From assembly GCF_001969445.1 (NCBI RefSeq), contig NZ_CP017297.1:3844001-3908000 (forward strand): a stretch of DNA of 64,000 nt, in the 5' to 3' direction. Each line of letters starts with the position of its first letter. The stretch's first letter is position 1. The translations under genes and the position numbers were made by a program. This document shows positions 17,600-26,827 of this stretch, one piece after another. The stretch comes from Brachybacterium sp. P6-10-X1. Its GTDB lineage: Bacteria > Actinomycetota > Actinomycetes > Actinomycetales > Dermabacteraceae. A model generated the notes under the pieces. It had not been told where the DNA came from and made no database searches. It saw only the letters and a list, made by a program, of their open reading frames with translations.

Positions 17600-19105
17600 T
17601 CAGGTCGATCGCCCCGCGACCACCGTCGCCAGCACCGCCGTCTCCCGCAGCCGCTCCGCGGCCTCCCGGGCGGCGGCCTCGACCATCGACCCGTCGGCCC
17701 CGAGCGGCAACTCGGCGAAAGGGTCCTCCTCGAGCAGCACCACGTCGCCGCGCCCGCCGACCTCCAGGGACGTGATGCCGTCGGTCGAGGCGGCGAGGGC
17801 CTCGCGCGGCTGCAGCTGCTGCTCGCGGTGCCAGCCGGGACGCTCGTCCCCGCTGCGGTGCACCGCGGCGGCCATCGCCAACCACGGATCCATGGGGGCG
17901 ACGGGGGCGTCGGACCCCATCGCCAGCGGCACGCCGGCGGCGAGCAGGTCCCGCAGCCGGAAGGCCCGGGCTCCGCGGCCCGGCCAGACGCTCTCGGTCA
18001 CGTCGCGGTCATCGAGCAGATGTGCGGGCTGGACCGAGGCGGTCACGCCGAGGCGGGCCATGTGGGCCACGTCGTCGTCGGTGAGCATCTGGGCGTGCTC
18101 GATCCGCGCCGCGATGCCGACCTGACCGATCGCGGTGAGGGCGAGCTGCGCGGCGGCATCGCCGATCGCGTGGACGGCCGCGGTGAGCCCCTGGTCCTGA
18201 GCCCGCCCCAGCGCGGCGCCGAGCTCGTCCGCGCCGTAGCTCAGCACGCCCCGGCCGGCGTAGCCGTGACCGTCGGTGTACGCCTCGCGGGTGTAGGCCG
18301 AGTGGGAGCCGAGCGCCCCGTCGACGATCACCTTCAGCGGCCCCATGGTCACCAGGCCGGTCTCGTCCAGGACGGTGCCCGTCGGCCCCGGGGCGTGCGC
18401 GAGCTCGGCGGGATAGACCGCGGTGCGGATCCGCATCCGCGCCCCGCGCGAGCGCCAGACCTCCCAGGGCCGGCCCCACTCCATGTCCACGAGGCCGACC
18501 ACCCCGCGATCGAGCGCCTGGCGCTGCATCATCGCCGCCCCGGTCGCGACGGCATCGGCCACCCCGGGCAGCTCGGTCAGCCGCGGGGCGAGGTCGAACC
18601 ATTCGTCCTCGGCGACGATCCCGTCGCGCGGCGGCAGTCCCAGCTGCTCCAGCGCGGCGGTGTTCAGCCAGGCGTGGTGGGCGTCGCCCCCGATGAGCAC
18701 CGTGGGGACGCATCCGGTGGCCTCGTCGAGCGCCGGGACCGTCGGCGGCACCGCGAAGTCCACCAGGCGGTGGCCGAACCCGATCAGCGCCTGCCGCGGG
18801 TCGGTGCGCGCGTCCCGGCGTGCGCCGAGCTCCCCGCGCACCAGCTCCAGGATCACGCCGACGCTGTCGGCTCCGCCGGTGTCCAGCCGCGCGTGAGCCT
18901 GGGCGAGCTGACCGGTGTGGACGTGCTGGTCCCACAGCCCCGGCAGCGCGAGCGCCCCGCCGCCGTCGAGGACCTCCTCACCGTCGGCCCGGGCCAGGCC
19001 CGGGGCGATCTCGACGATCGCCCCGTCGCGGAGCCGCAGGTCCACGAGACGCTGCGGAGCCCCGCCAGCGGCGGCATCGAGGGGCCGCACCTGTCTTATC
19101 AGCAC
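17600..19105 (-). CDS. YtcJ-like metal-dependent amidohydrolase
   Basis: A 501-residue amidohydrolase-3 family enzyme. The metal site begins with DQHVH (His61 and His63); later metal or catalytic motifs are VHAIGDAA, ARIEHAQ and the GSDAPV loop that supplies the catalytic Asp. The small beta-sandwich domain is formed by both ends (VDLRLRDGAIVEI and GRGDVVLLEED). Enzymes of this group hydrolyse amide bonds; substrates are mostly unknown. It is divergent from the ABC/two-component operon, sharing about 100 bp in which the CATGAC palindrome lies. Confidence 0.82.
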   Translation of the reverse strand: MLIRQVRPLDAAAGGAPQRLVDLRLRDGAIVEIAPGLARADGEEVLDGGGALALPGLWDQHVHTGQLAQAHARLDTGGADSVGVILELVRGELGARRDARTDPRQALIGFGHRLVDFAVPPTVPALDEATGCVPTVLIGGDAHHAWLNTAALEQLGLPPRDGIVAEDEWFDLAPRLTELPGVADAVATGAAMMQRQALDRGVVGLVDMEWGRPWEVWRSRGARMRIRTAVYPAELAHAPGPTGTVLDETGLVTMGPLKVIVDGALGSHSAYTREAYTDGHGYAGRGVLSYGADELGAALGRAQDQGLTAAVHAIGDAAAQLALTAIGQVGIAARIEHAQMLTDDDVAHMARLGVTASVQPAHLLDDRDVTESVWPGRGARAFRLRDLLAAGVPLAMGSDAPVAPMDPWLAMAAAVHRSGDERPGWHREQQLQPREALAASTDGITSLEVGGRGDVVLLEEDPFAELPLGADGSMVEAAAREAAERLRETAVLATVVAGRST

Positions 19106-19134
19106 CGATCCAGACTAGTCGGACGAGGCGACAT

Positions 19135-19150
19135 CATGACGACTGTCATG
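19135..19150. promoter_or_regulatory. CATGAC-N4-GTCATG palindrome, candidate response-regulator site
   Basis: CATGAC (19135-19140) and GTCATG (19145-19150) form a perfect inverted repeat around GACT. It lies about 60 bp before the ATG of the ABC ATPase and between two divergent genes. The operon ends with a NarL-type response regulator, for which a short dyad with this spacing is a plausible target; the pairing is inference. Confidence 0.45.
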
Positions 19151-19208
19151 GGTGCGAGATGATCGCCGGCCCTGGGTCCGCCCGGCCCCGCGCGGGAGGC
19201 TCGGGACC

Positions 19209-20179
<971 letters not shown>

Positions 20180-20183
<4 letters not shown>

Positions 20184-21064
20184 GCCGCACCACGGTCCCC
20201 GCCACCGCCACGACCACCGCCCCGAGCACCACGTCCAGGAGGAGCGATCCCATGTCCGCCCCCGCAGAGTCCGCCGTCCTCAGTTCCGCCTCCGCCCCCG
20301 TCGCCCGCACGTCAGCAGCCCCGTCGGAGACCACGCGGATCGTGCGGTACGCGCTGCACACCACCCGCATGACGGCCACCAACGTCATGTTCATGGTGTT
20401 CACCATCATCATGCCCGTGGGTATGTACCTGCTGTTCTCGATGATGTTCGGCGACCAGTCCGGCGGGCAGGTGCGCGGCATGATCATGGTCAACATGGCC
20501 GCCTACGGCGGTCTCGGCGCCGCGGTCACGGCCGGTACCCAGATCCAGGAGGATCAGCGCAACGGCTTCCTGCGTCAGCTGATCGTCGCGGGGCTGTCCC
20601 CGCGCTCCTTCCTCACCGGGTCCGTGATGGCCGCCAGCGCGGTGATCATCCCGGCCCTGCTCGCCGTGGGCCTGGTGGGACTGGCCACCGGGGTCGAGGT
20701 GGGCCCCGGCCCGTTCCTGGCCACGCTCGCCGTGCTGTGGCTCGGACTGCTGCCCACGATCCTGGTGGGCATCGTGCTCGGCATGGTCCTCAAGGGCGGC
20801 GCCGCGATGGCCGCCGGCGTGGTCACGATGATGGTGATGGCCATCTTCGGCGGGCTGTGGATGCCGCTGGAGATGTTCCCCGGCTGGATGCAGACCGTCG
20901 GCCACGCGATCCCGACCTCCTGGATCTCGTCCCTGGGCGGATGGGCCCTGTACGGCGGCCAGCCGCCGGTGACCGGAGTGCTGGTGATCGGCGCCTGGAC
21001 CCTGGTCCTGGTCCTGATCTGCTCGGTGAGCATGTCCCGTGCCGTGGGCCTGACCCGGCGCTGA
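20180..21064 (+). CDS. ABC-2 type transporter permease
   Basis: A 294-residue membrane protein with six predicted helices after a 55-residue Thr/Ser/Ala-rich cytoplasmic tail; it would form a homodimer with two copies of the ATPase. The central QIQEDQRNGFLRQLIVAGL coupling segment and the SSLGGWALYGGQPP end are typical of this family. Two starts each have a good ribosome site: ATG 20180 (AAGGAG upstream, overlapping the ATPase stop) and ATG 20252 (AGGAGG 9 nt upstream). The second would remove the odd 24-residue head. Confidence 0.85.
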
Positions 21065-21079
21065 GGCGACGCTGACACA

Positions 21080-22264
21080 ATGTCGCTCATGATCACCGGC
21101 GACGAACCGGCCTGGGGGACCCGGGCGCGCGGCGGCGAGGGGACCGCCGCGGCTCGGCGCCTCACCCCCCTCGCGATCCACCGCGCCGCCGTCGAGTCCG
21201 GAGGGCTGGCCTTCGCCCCCCCCCCGGTCGTCTTCGTGGCGATCCCGATCGCCTTCGCCTGGGCCAGCGCCCCCGGCCCCTGGGCCGCACTCGTGACCGT
21301 CGCGATGCTGGTCTACGGGCTGCTGTTCGTCTACTGCACCGGCATCGGCCTCTATCCGCAGCCCGTGCGCCTGGCGTGGTTCACGGCGTGCACCGCGCTG
21401 CTGCTGGCGCTGATCCCGATCCTCGGCGAGAACGTGCTGTACATGGTGATGTTCCAGGCCATGACGCACGTGCTGCTGCTGCCCTGGAGATGGGCACTCC
21501 CGACGATGATCGCCATGAGCCTGACGGTGTTCGTCATCGCGCTCGTGCTGGGGATCTACGTCGCGGCGGGGCTGGCCGGGATGGGCATGCTGATGAGCTG
21601 GGGCATCGGCTACGGCATCCGCCAGCAGGTCCTGCAGGAGGAGCTGGAGGCCGCCCAGTCCCGCAACGCCGTGCTCGCCGTCGTCGCCGAGCGCGAGCGC
21701 ATCGGCCGCGACCTCCATGATCTCGTCGGCCACTCCCTGACCTCGCTGACCATCTCCGCGCAGCTCGCCCGGCGTCTGGTGGAATCCGATCCCGACGCCG
21801 CCCGCGAGCAGCTCGAGCACATCGAGGTGACGGTCCGTCAGGCGCTCTCGGACGTGCGCTCGACCGCCAGCGGCATGCAGCACGTGCGTGCCGCGACGGA
21901 GATCGCCTCGGCCCGCACCGTGCTGGCGACCGTCGGCATTCAGGCCGAGGTGCCCACCGCGCTGCCGCCGCTGTCCGACGAGCTCGCCGAGCTGTTCGGG
22001 TTCGTGATCCGCGAGGGCGTCACCAACATGGTCCGCCACTCCCGCGCCACCCGCGCCACGATCACCGTCGAGGAGGATTCCGTGACCGTCGCCGACGACG
22101 GCGTCGGCATCGCGGATTCCGCCGTCCGTTCCGGCCTGCGGGGCCTCGAGGCCCGCCTCGCCGTCGCCGGCGGCGGCCTCGAGATCACCTCGGACGAGCG
22201 GGGGACCACGCTGCGCGCGACGATGGGAGAGCCGATGCGAGCGCCGAGAGGGGAGAACACATGA
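21080..22264 (+). CDS. DesK-type sensor histidine kinase
   Basis: A 394-residue membrane kinase. About five to six helices fill residues 45-195; the dimerisation/phosphoacceptor motif is RERIGRDLHDLVGHSLTSL, with His in DLHDLVGH. The ATPase part shows the N box (REGVTNMVRHS), the DDGVG loop and GLRGLEARL. A tract of ten C residues at 21216-21225 encodes Ala-Pro-Pro-Pro before the first helix. It lies 15 nt after the permease and overlaps the response regulator by 4 nt. It most likely senses the substrate or stress linked to this transporter. Confidence 0.87.
   Translation: MSLMITGDEPAWGTRARGGEGTAAARRLTPLAIHRAAVESGGLAFAPPPVVFVAIPIAFAWASAPGPWAALVTVAMLVYGLLFVYCTGIGLYPQPVRLAWFTACTALLLALIPILGENVLYMVMFQAMTHVLLLPWRWALPTMIAMSLTVFVIALVLGIYVAAGLAGMGMLMSWGIGYGIRQQVLQEELEAAQSRNAVLAVVAERERIGRDLHDLVGHSLTSLTISAQLARRLVESDPDAAREQLEHIEVTVRQALSDVRSTASGMQHVRAATEIASARTVLATVGIQAEVPTALPPLSDELAELFGFVIREGVTNMVRHSRATRATITVEEDSVTVADDGVGIADSAVRSGLRGLEARLAVAGGGLEITSDERGTTLRATMGEPMRAPRGENT
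21216..21225 (+). repeat. C10 homopolymer inside the histidine kinase gene
   Basis: Ten consecutive C bases encode part of AFAPPPVV near residue 50. Such a run is prone to slippage; losing or gaining a base would truncate the kinase before its catalytic part. Confidence 0.8.
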
Positions 22265-22899
22265 TCCGCCTCGTGGTCGCCGACGACCAGTCCATCCTGC
22301 GCTCGGGGCTGGTGGCGCTGCTGCGCCTCGAATCCGATCTCGAGGTGGTCGCAGAGGCGGCCGACGGGGCGAGCACGCTCGCCGCCGTGGCCGAGCACCG
22401 CCCCGACGTCCTCCTGCTGGACGTGCAGATGCCTGCCGGCAACGCCGCCGATGGCAGCGCCGGACCGGAGGACGGCATCGCCGTCGCCCAGGCCCTGCAG
22501 GAGGTGGACGCTGACGGTCCCCGCATCATCGTGCTGACCACCTTCGGCCGGGCCGGGTACCTGCGCCGCACCATGGAGGCCGGTGCCCAGGGGTTCATGG
22601 TCAAGGACACCCCCGTCGAGCGTCTGGTCGATGCGATCCGCCGCGTCCACCAGGGCCTGCGCGTCGTGGATCCCGAGCTCGCCGCCCAGTCCCTCGCCGT
22701 CGGCCCCAGCCCGCTGACCGCGAAGGAGACCGCGGTGCTGCAGAGCGCCGCCTCCGGCATCACCACCGCGCAGATCGCCACGTCGCTGTTCCTCAGCGAG
22801 GGCACCGTGCGCAACCACGTCTCCGCCGCGATCGGGAAGCTGGGCGTGAGCAACCGCGCCGAGGCGGTGAGGACCGCCTCGGACAACGGCTGGATCTGA
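22261..22899 (+). CDS. NarL/LuxR-type response regulator
   Basis: A 212-residue regulator. The receiver domain has the acidic pair (ADDQ), the phosphoacceptor Asp54 in LLLDVQMP, Thr in LTTFG and Lys in MVKD. The C-terminal LuxR helix-turn-helix reads LTAKETAVLQ then SEGTVRNHVSAAIGKLGVSNR. An insertion of about 13 residues (AGNAADGSAGPE) follows the phosphorylation loop, which is unusual for the family. It overlaps the kinase stop. The CATGAC palindrome before the operon is a candidate target, making autoregulation plausible. Confidence 0.9.
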   Translation: MIRLVVADDQSILRSGLVALLRLESDLEVVAEAADGASTLAAVAEHRPDVLLLDVQMPAGNAADGSAGPEDGIAVAQALQEVDADGPRIIVLTTFGRAGYLRRTMEAGAQGFMVKDTPVERLVDAIRRVHQGLRVVDPELAAQSLAVGPSPLTAKETAVLQSAASGITTAQIATSLFLSEGTVRNHVSAAIGKLGVSNRAEAVRTASDNGWI

Positions 22900-22928
22900 C
22901 CGGCTGGATCTGGCCGGCTGGAACGGCC
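22888..22928 (+). repeat. 14-bp tandem repeat across the response-regulator stop
   Basis: GGCTGGATCTGACC (22888-22901), GGCTGGATCTGGCC (22902-22915) and GGCTGGAACGGCC (22916-22928) lie head to tail. The first copy contains the TGA stop. The last copies also form GGCCG/CGGCC hairpin arms, possibly a weak terminator. Confidence 0.6.
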
Positions 22929-22978
22929 GGGGGCGAATGGACGTGCACGTTCCCAGAGCGGCCGCGTAACCTGCCGGG

Positions 22979-23905
22979 GTGCATACGATCGAATCCCTGC
23001 TGGGCCTGCTGATCCAGATCAGCGTCCCGGTCTTCGCGATCGCGTCGATGCTCTCCATGGGCCTGCGCACCCCGCTGCGGGCCTTCCGCAACCAGCTGCG
23101 CGACCGCCGCACCGTGTTCTCCGTGCTCGGAGCCAACTTCGTGGTGGTGCCGGCGGTCGGCACCCTGCTCGTCTGGATCCTCAACGGCCTGCTGCCGTAC
23201 CAGACCGGGGAGGGTTTCATCATCGCGCTGTGCGCGGCCGGCGCCCCGTTCGTCCTGCAACTGGGGGCGATGGCCCGCATCCCCTACGGGGAGACCGCCG
23301 GCCCGATGGCGGTGCTGCTGCTGGGCTCGATCGTGTTCATGCCGCTGGTGGTGCCCTTCGTGCTCCAGGACGTGGAGGTCGACGGCTGGGCGGTGGCCCG
23401 GCTCCTGCTGGGCACCATGCTCTCGCCGATGATCGCCGGCATCGTCATCGCGGCCGTGTGGCCGAAGCGGTCGGACCAGTTCGCGCGCGTCGCCGGCAGC
23501 GTCGCCGCGGTCTCCGCGGTGCTCATGTTCCTCTCCGGTTTCGGCTCCAACACCGGCCTCGTGCTGAGCCTCGTGCTCTCCCCGGCGATGCTGGTCGCCG
23601 TCGGCCTGGTGGCGATCGCCTTCGTCGCAGGGCGCATCTCCGGGGACCTCGCCGGGGACACCCTCACCGTCGACGACGGGCCCGCGATCCTCACCAGCCA
23701 GCGCAACATCGCCGCCGCCCTGCTCGTCGCGCGCACCGGCGCCGGGGACGGCTCCATCGTGGTGGCCATCCTGCTGCTGAGCGCCGTCGGCTTCGTGATG
23801 CTCGTGCCCTATGCCCTGGCCGCCGGGGTGATCCGCCGCCGCAGGCAGGGGGAGCGCGCCACCCTCGGTGTGCTGCTGGGTGTGGTGGGGCCGAAGTCCG
23901 ACTGA
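22979..23905 (+). CDS. BASS-family (bile acid:sodium symporter-like) transporter
   Basis: A 308-residue membrane protein with nine to ten predicted helices, in the arrangement of the bile acid:sodium symporter superfamily: a first-repeat segment ending in LCAAGAPFVLQLGAMARI and a second with LTSQRNIAAALLVART. These segments match the conserved substrate/sodium region of the fold. Members carry organic anions; the substrate here is unknown. GTG start. It lies 79 nt after the regulator and could be read from the same transcript. Confidence 0.75.
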   Translation: MHTIESLLGLLIQISVPVFAIASMLSMGLRTPLRAFRNQLRDRRTVFSVLGANFVVVPAVGTLLVWILNGLLPYQTGEGFIIALCAAGAPFVLQLGAMARIPYGETAGPMAVLLLGSIVFMPLVVPFVLQDVEVDGWAVARLLLGTMLSPMIAGIVIAAVWPKRSDQFARVAGSVAAVSAVLMFLSGFGSNTGLVLSLVLSPAMLVAVGLVAIAFVAGRISGDLAGDTLTVDDGPAILTSQRNIAAALLVARTGAGDGSIVVAILLLSAVGFVMLVPYALAAGVIRRRRQGERATLGVLLGVVGPKSD

Positions 23906-23960
23906 TCCGACTGCTCCAACCGCCTGACCGCCTGACCCCGAACCTCCCGGTTGCTCATCG

Positions 23961-24017
23961 GCAGGCGGTCTGACGTGTCGAAGAGGCAGGGCGATTCCGA
24001 CGTGTCGGACCGCCTGC
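23961..24017. repeat. Inverted repeat enclosing two GACGTGTCG boxes
   Basis: GCAGGCGGTC (23961-23970) is perfectly complementary to GACCGCCTGC (24008-24017). Inside are two direct copies of GACGTGTCG (23972-23980 and 23999-24007), each nearly palindromic (CGAC-GT-GTCG). It sits between the BASS gene and the ABC exporter gene. It may be a terminator stem, or a paired operator for the exporter. Confidence 0.45.
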
Positions 24018-24132
24018 TCGTGCGCAGCCGCCGGAGGGCGGCTCCCGTCCCCGCCGCCTTTCGCTGTGGGCGTCACCGCGCGCGCTCTCGCCCTCTGGTC
24101 GGCGTCGCCTGCACCGCTTAGGGTCGTGAAAC

Positions 24133-25998
24133 GTGTCGTCCCTGCTGCGCATCGTCCACTTCACCCGGTCCCTGGCCCCTCTGTACACCGCCGTCATCGT
24201 CTGCTCGGTGCTCACCGCGGCAGCGGGCCTGGCCGTCCCCTTCCTGATCGGTCATGCGACCGACACGGTCACGGGCGCCGTCAGCGGGGAGACCGAGGTC
24301 GCCACCGCCGTGCGCTCCGTCGTGCTGATCGCCGCGGCGGTGCTGCTCGCCGAGCTGATCACCACGGTGGTCTCCAACGTCGGCGGCTGGTTCGGCGACG
24401 TCATGAGCAACCGGATGCGCACGATCCTCTCGGTGCGCTACTACGACAAGCTGCTCCACCTGCCGCAGCGCTGGTTCGACGGCGAGATCACCGGCACCAT
24501 CGTCGCCCGGTTGAACCGGTCGATCACCGAGGTCACGAACTTCGTGAAGATGATGTCGAACTCCTTCGCCTCGATGCTCATCACCACGTTCGCGGTGCTG
24601 GTGATCAGCGCCTGGTACGCCTGGCCGCTCACCCTGCTGCTGCTGATCGTCTTCCCCGTCTACGTGTGGCTGACCTCCCTGACGTCGGTGAAGTGGCAGC
24701 GGCTCGAGGCGGAGAAGAACGAGCAGGTCGACATCGCCTCGGGGCGGTTCGCCGAGGTCGTCGGGCAGATCCGGGTGGTGAAGTCCTTCGTGCGCGAGCG
24801 CGGCGAGCTCGCGGACTTCTCGCGCCGGTTCGGTTCCACCGATGACATCACCCGCGAGCAGTCCGCGCACTGGCACCGCATGGACGTGATCCGCCGAGCG
24901 TTCTTGAACGTCGTCTTCTTCGGCATCTACGTGATCATCTTCGTGCGCACCGTCCAGGGGCAGTTCTCCCTCGGCGAGATGGTGCTGCTGGTCCAGCTGA
25001 TGAGCATGGCCAAGGCTCCGGTGGAGTCGATGAGCTTCGTGATCGACTCCGCCCAGCGGGCGCTGGCCGGCTCGCGCGACTACTTCCGGGTGATGGAGAC
25101 GGAGGTGGATCCGCGCACCGCCGCCCTGATGGCGGCCCGTCCAGGCGACGGGGAGCCGGCCGACGGGGAGCCGGCCGACGGGGAGCAGGCCGACGGGGAG
25201 CCGGCCGGTGCCGCGGTCCAGCCGGTGCCCGGCGCTCCCGTGATCTCGTTCCACGAGGTCGACTTCGCCTATGAGGACGACGAGGACGTGCTGCACGGGA
25301 TCGACTTCCACGTCGACCGCGGCGAGAAGGTCGCCCTGGTCGGCGAGTCCGGCGGCGGGAAGTCCACCATCGTGAACCTGCTGCTGGGCCTGTACGAACC
25401 GCGTCGGGGGAGCATCGAGGTGGCGGGGCGCCCCAGCGCGGACCTGCCCCTGGACCAGCTGCGTTCGCGGATCGGCGTCGTCTTCCAGGACGCCTCTCTG
25501 TTCTCCGGCACGATCCGGGAGAACATCGCCTACGGCCGCCCGGAGGCGAGCGACGAGGACGTGGCCCTCGCGGCGCGCCGAGCCAATGCCGAGGCCTTCG
25601 TCCTCCGCTTCCCGGACGGCTACGAGCAGGTCATCGGCGAACGCGGCCTGAAGCTCTCGGGCGGGCAGCGCCAGCGCATCGCGGTGGCCCGCGCGATCCT
25701 CAAGGACGCCCCGGTGCTGGTGCTCGACGAGGCCACGTCGGCGCTGGACACCAAGGCGGAGATCCAGGTGCAGAAGGGGCTCGACCAGCTGATGACCGGG
25801 CGCACCTCGCTGATCATCGCCCACCGCCTCTCCACGATCGCCGAGGTGGACCGCATCATCACGCTGAGCGACGGGAACATCGACGAGATCGGCAGCCCCG
25901 CCGAGCTCGCCGACAGCGGCGGCATCTACGCTCAGCTGCTCGCACTGCAGAGCTCCGGCGACACCCGTCGCCTGGCCCGGTACGACATCACGGGCTGA
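24133..25998 (+). CDS. ABC exporter (fused membrane and ATPase domains)
   Basis: A 621-residue half-transporter of the multidrug/lipid exporter type. Six helices occupy residues 15-310; the nucleotide-binding domain has Walker A GESGGGKS, Q-loop VFQDASLF, signature LSGGQRQR, Walker B VLVLDEATSALD and the switch His in IIAHRLS. It should work as a homodimer pumping a hydrophobic compound outward. The linker between the domains holds four copies of a five-residue repeat (DGEPA/DGEQA) from a 15-bp minisatellite. GTG start at 24133. Substrate unknown. Confidence 0.87.
   Translation: MSSLLRIVHFTRSLAPLYTAVIVCSVLTAAAGLAVPFLIGHATDTVTGAVSGETEVATAVRSVVLIAAAVLLAELITTVVSNVGGWFGDVMSNRMRTILSVRYYDKLLHLPQRWFDGEITGTIVARLNRSITEVTNFVKMMSNSFASMLITTFAVLVISAWYAWPLTLLLLIVFPVYVWLTSLTSVKWQRLEAEKNEQVDIASGRFAEVVGQIRVVKSFVRERGELADFSRRFGSTDDITREQSAHWHRMDVIRRAFLNVVFFGIYVIIFVRTVQGQFSLGEMVLLVQLMSMAKAPVESMSFVIDSAQRALAGSRDYFRVMETEVDPRTAALMAARPGDGEPADGEPADGEQADGEPAGAAVQPVPGAPVISFHEVDFAYEDDEDVLHGIDFHVDRGEKVALVGESGGGKSTIVNLLLGLYEPRRGSIEVAGRPSADLPLDQLRSRIGVVFQDASLFSGTIRENIAYGRPEASDEDVALAARRANAEAFVLRFPDGYEQVIGERGLKLSGGQRQRIAVARAILKDAPVLVLDEATSALDTKAEIQVQKGLDQLMTGRTSLIIAHRLSTIAEVDRIITLSDGNIDEIGSPAELADSGGIYAQLLALQSSGDTRRLARYDITG
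25147..25206 (+). repeat. 15-bp minisatellite, four copies, in frame
   Basis: Four head-to-tail units of GACGGGGAGCCGGCC (25147-25161, 25162-25176, 25177-25191 with CAG for CCG, 25192-25206) encode DGEPA/DGEPA/DGEQA/DGEPA in the ABC exporter linker. Being a multiple of three, copy number can change without breaking the frame. Confidence 0.85.
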
Positions 25999-26032
25999 CG
26001 CCACCGCCGAGCACCGCGCGCACAATGGGGCC

Positions 26033-26827
26033 ATGAGCAGTTTCCACGGCGTCGCCGCCGCGTACCGCCGCTCCTTCGCGACACTCTGCGCCGGGGCGAT
26101 CCCGGCGCTGCTGGAGTCCACGGCATCCGCCGATGTCCTGCTCGACGTCGGCTGCGGCACCGGCGATCTCGCGCTCGCCGCCGCGCGGGAGGGTCGACGG
26201 GTCCTCGCCGTGGACCCGGATCCGGACATGGTGGCCCTGAGTGGCAAGGCCGCGGCATCGGCCGATGTCGCCGACGCCGTCGAGGTCCGCGAGGCCGGTG
26301 CGCCGTCCCTCCCGCTCGCCGACGCCTCCGCCGCGGCCGTCACCGCGAATTTCGTGGTCAATCACGTGCCCGATCCGCGCGCGACGGTGCGGGACCTCGC
26401 GCGGGTCGCCGCGCCGTCGGCCCCGATCGCGATGACGATCTGGCCCGCCACCCCCGGTCCTCACCTGGCTGCTTATGGAGAGGCCGCGCGGGAGGCGGGT
26501 GCCGTCGCGGTGCCGAGCACGCGCCTGCCCGAGCACCTCGACGTCGCCCGTTCCGTCGAGGGCCTGGCATCCCTGGCGGAGGAGACCGACCTGCGGGTCC
26601 GGCGGGCCGAGGAGATCTCCTGGACCTGGCGGATCCCGGCTGATGACCTCATGGCCGGGATCGCGGGCGGGGTCGGAGGCGCCGGCAGCATCCATCGGGC
26701 GCAGACGGACGCCGTGCGCGCCGACATCGAGACCCGGGTGCGCGCGCTCTGGAGCGATCACGCCACGGCCGACGGGCTGCTCGCCGTCCCGATCACCGCC
26801 GTGCTGGTGGTCGCCGCCCGTCCCTGA
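26033..26827 (+). CDS. Class I SAM-dependent methyltransferase
   Basis: A 264-residue Rossmann-fold methyltransferase. Motif I is LLDVGCGTGD (about 35-44), with the acidic residue of motif II in VLAVDPDPDMV, and the later motif ANFVVNHVPDP. The sequence resembles ubiE/COQ5-type small-molecule methyltransferases. The acceptor is unknown. Its last 35 bp overlap the end of the opposing transporter gene. Confidence 0.83.
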   Translation: MSSFHGVAAAYRRSFATLCAGAIPALLESTASADVLLDVGCGTGDLALAAAREGRRVLAVDPDPDMVALSGKAAASADVADAVEVREAGAPSLPLADASAAAVTANFVVNHVPDPRATVRDLARVAAPSAPIAMTIWPATPGPHLAAYGEAAREAGAVAVPSTRLPEHLDVARSVEGLASLAEETDLRVRRAEEISWTWRIPADDLMAGIAGGVGGAGSIHRAQTDAVRADIETRVRALWSDHATADGLLAVPITAVLVVAARP

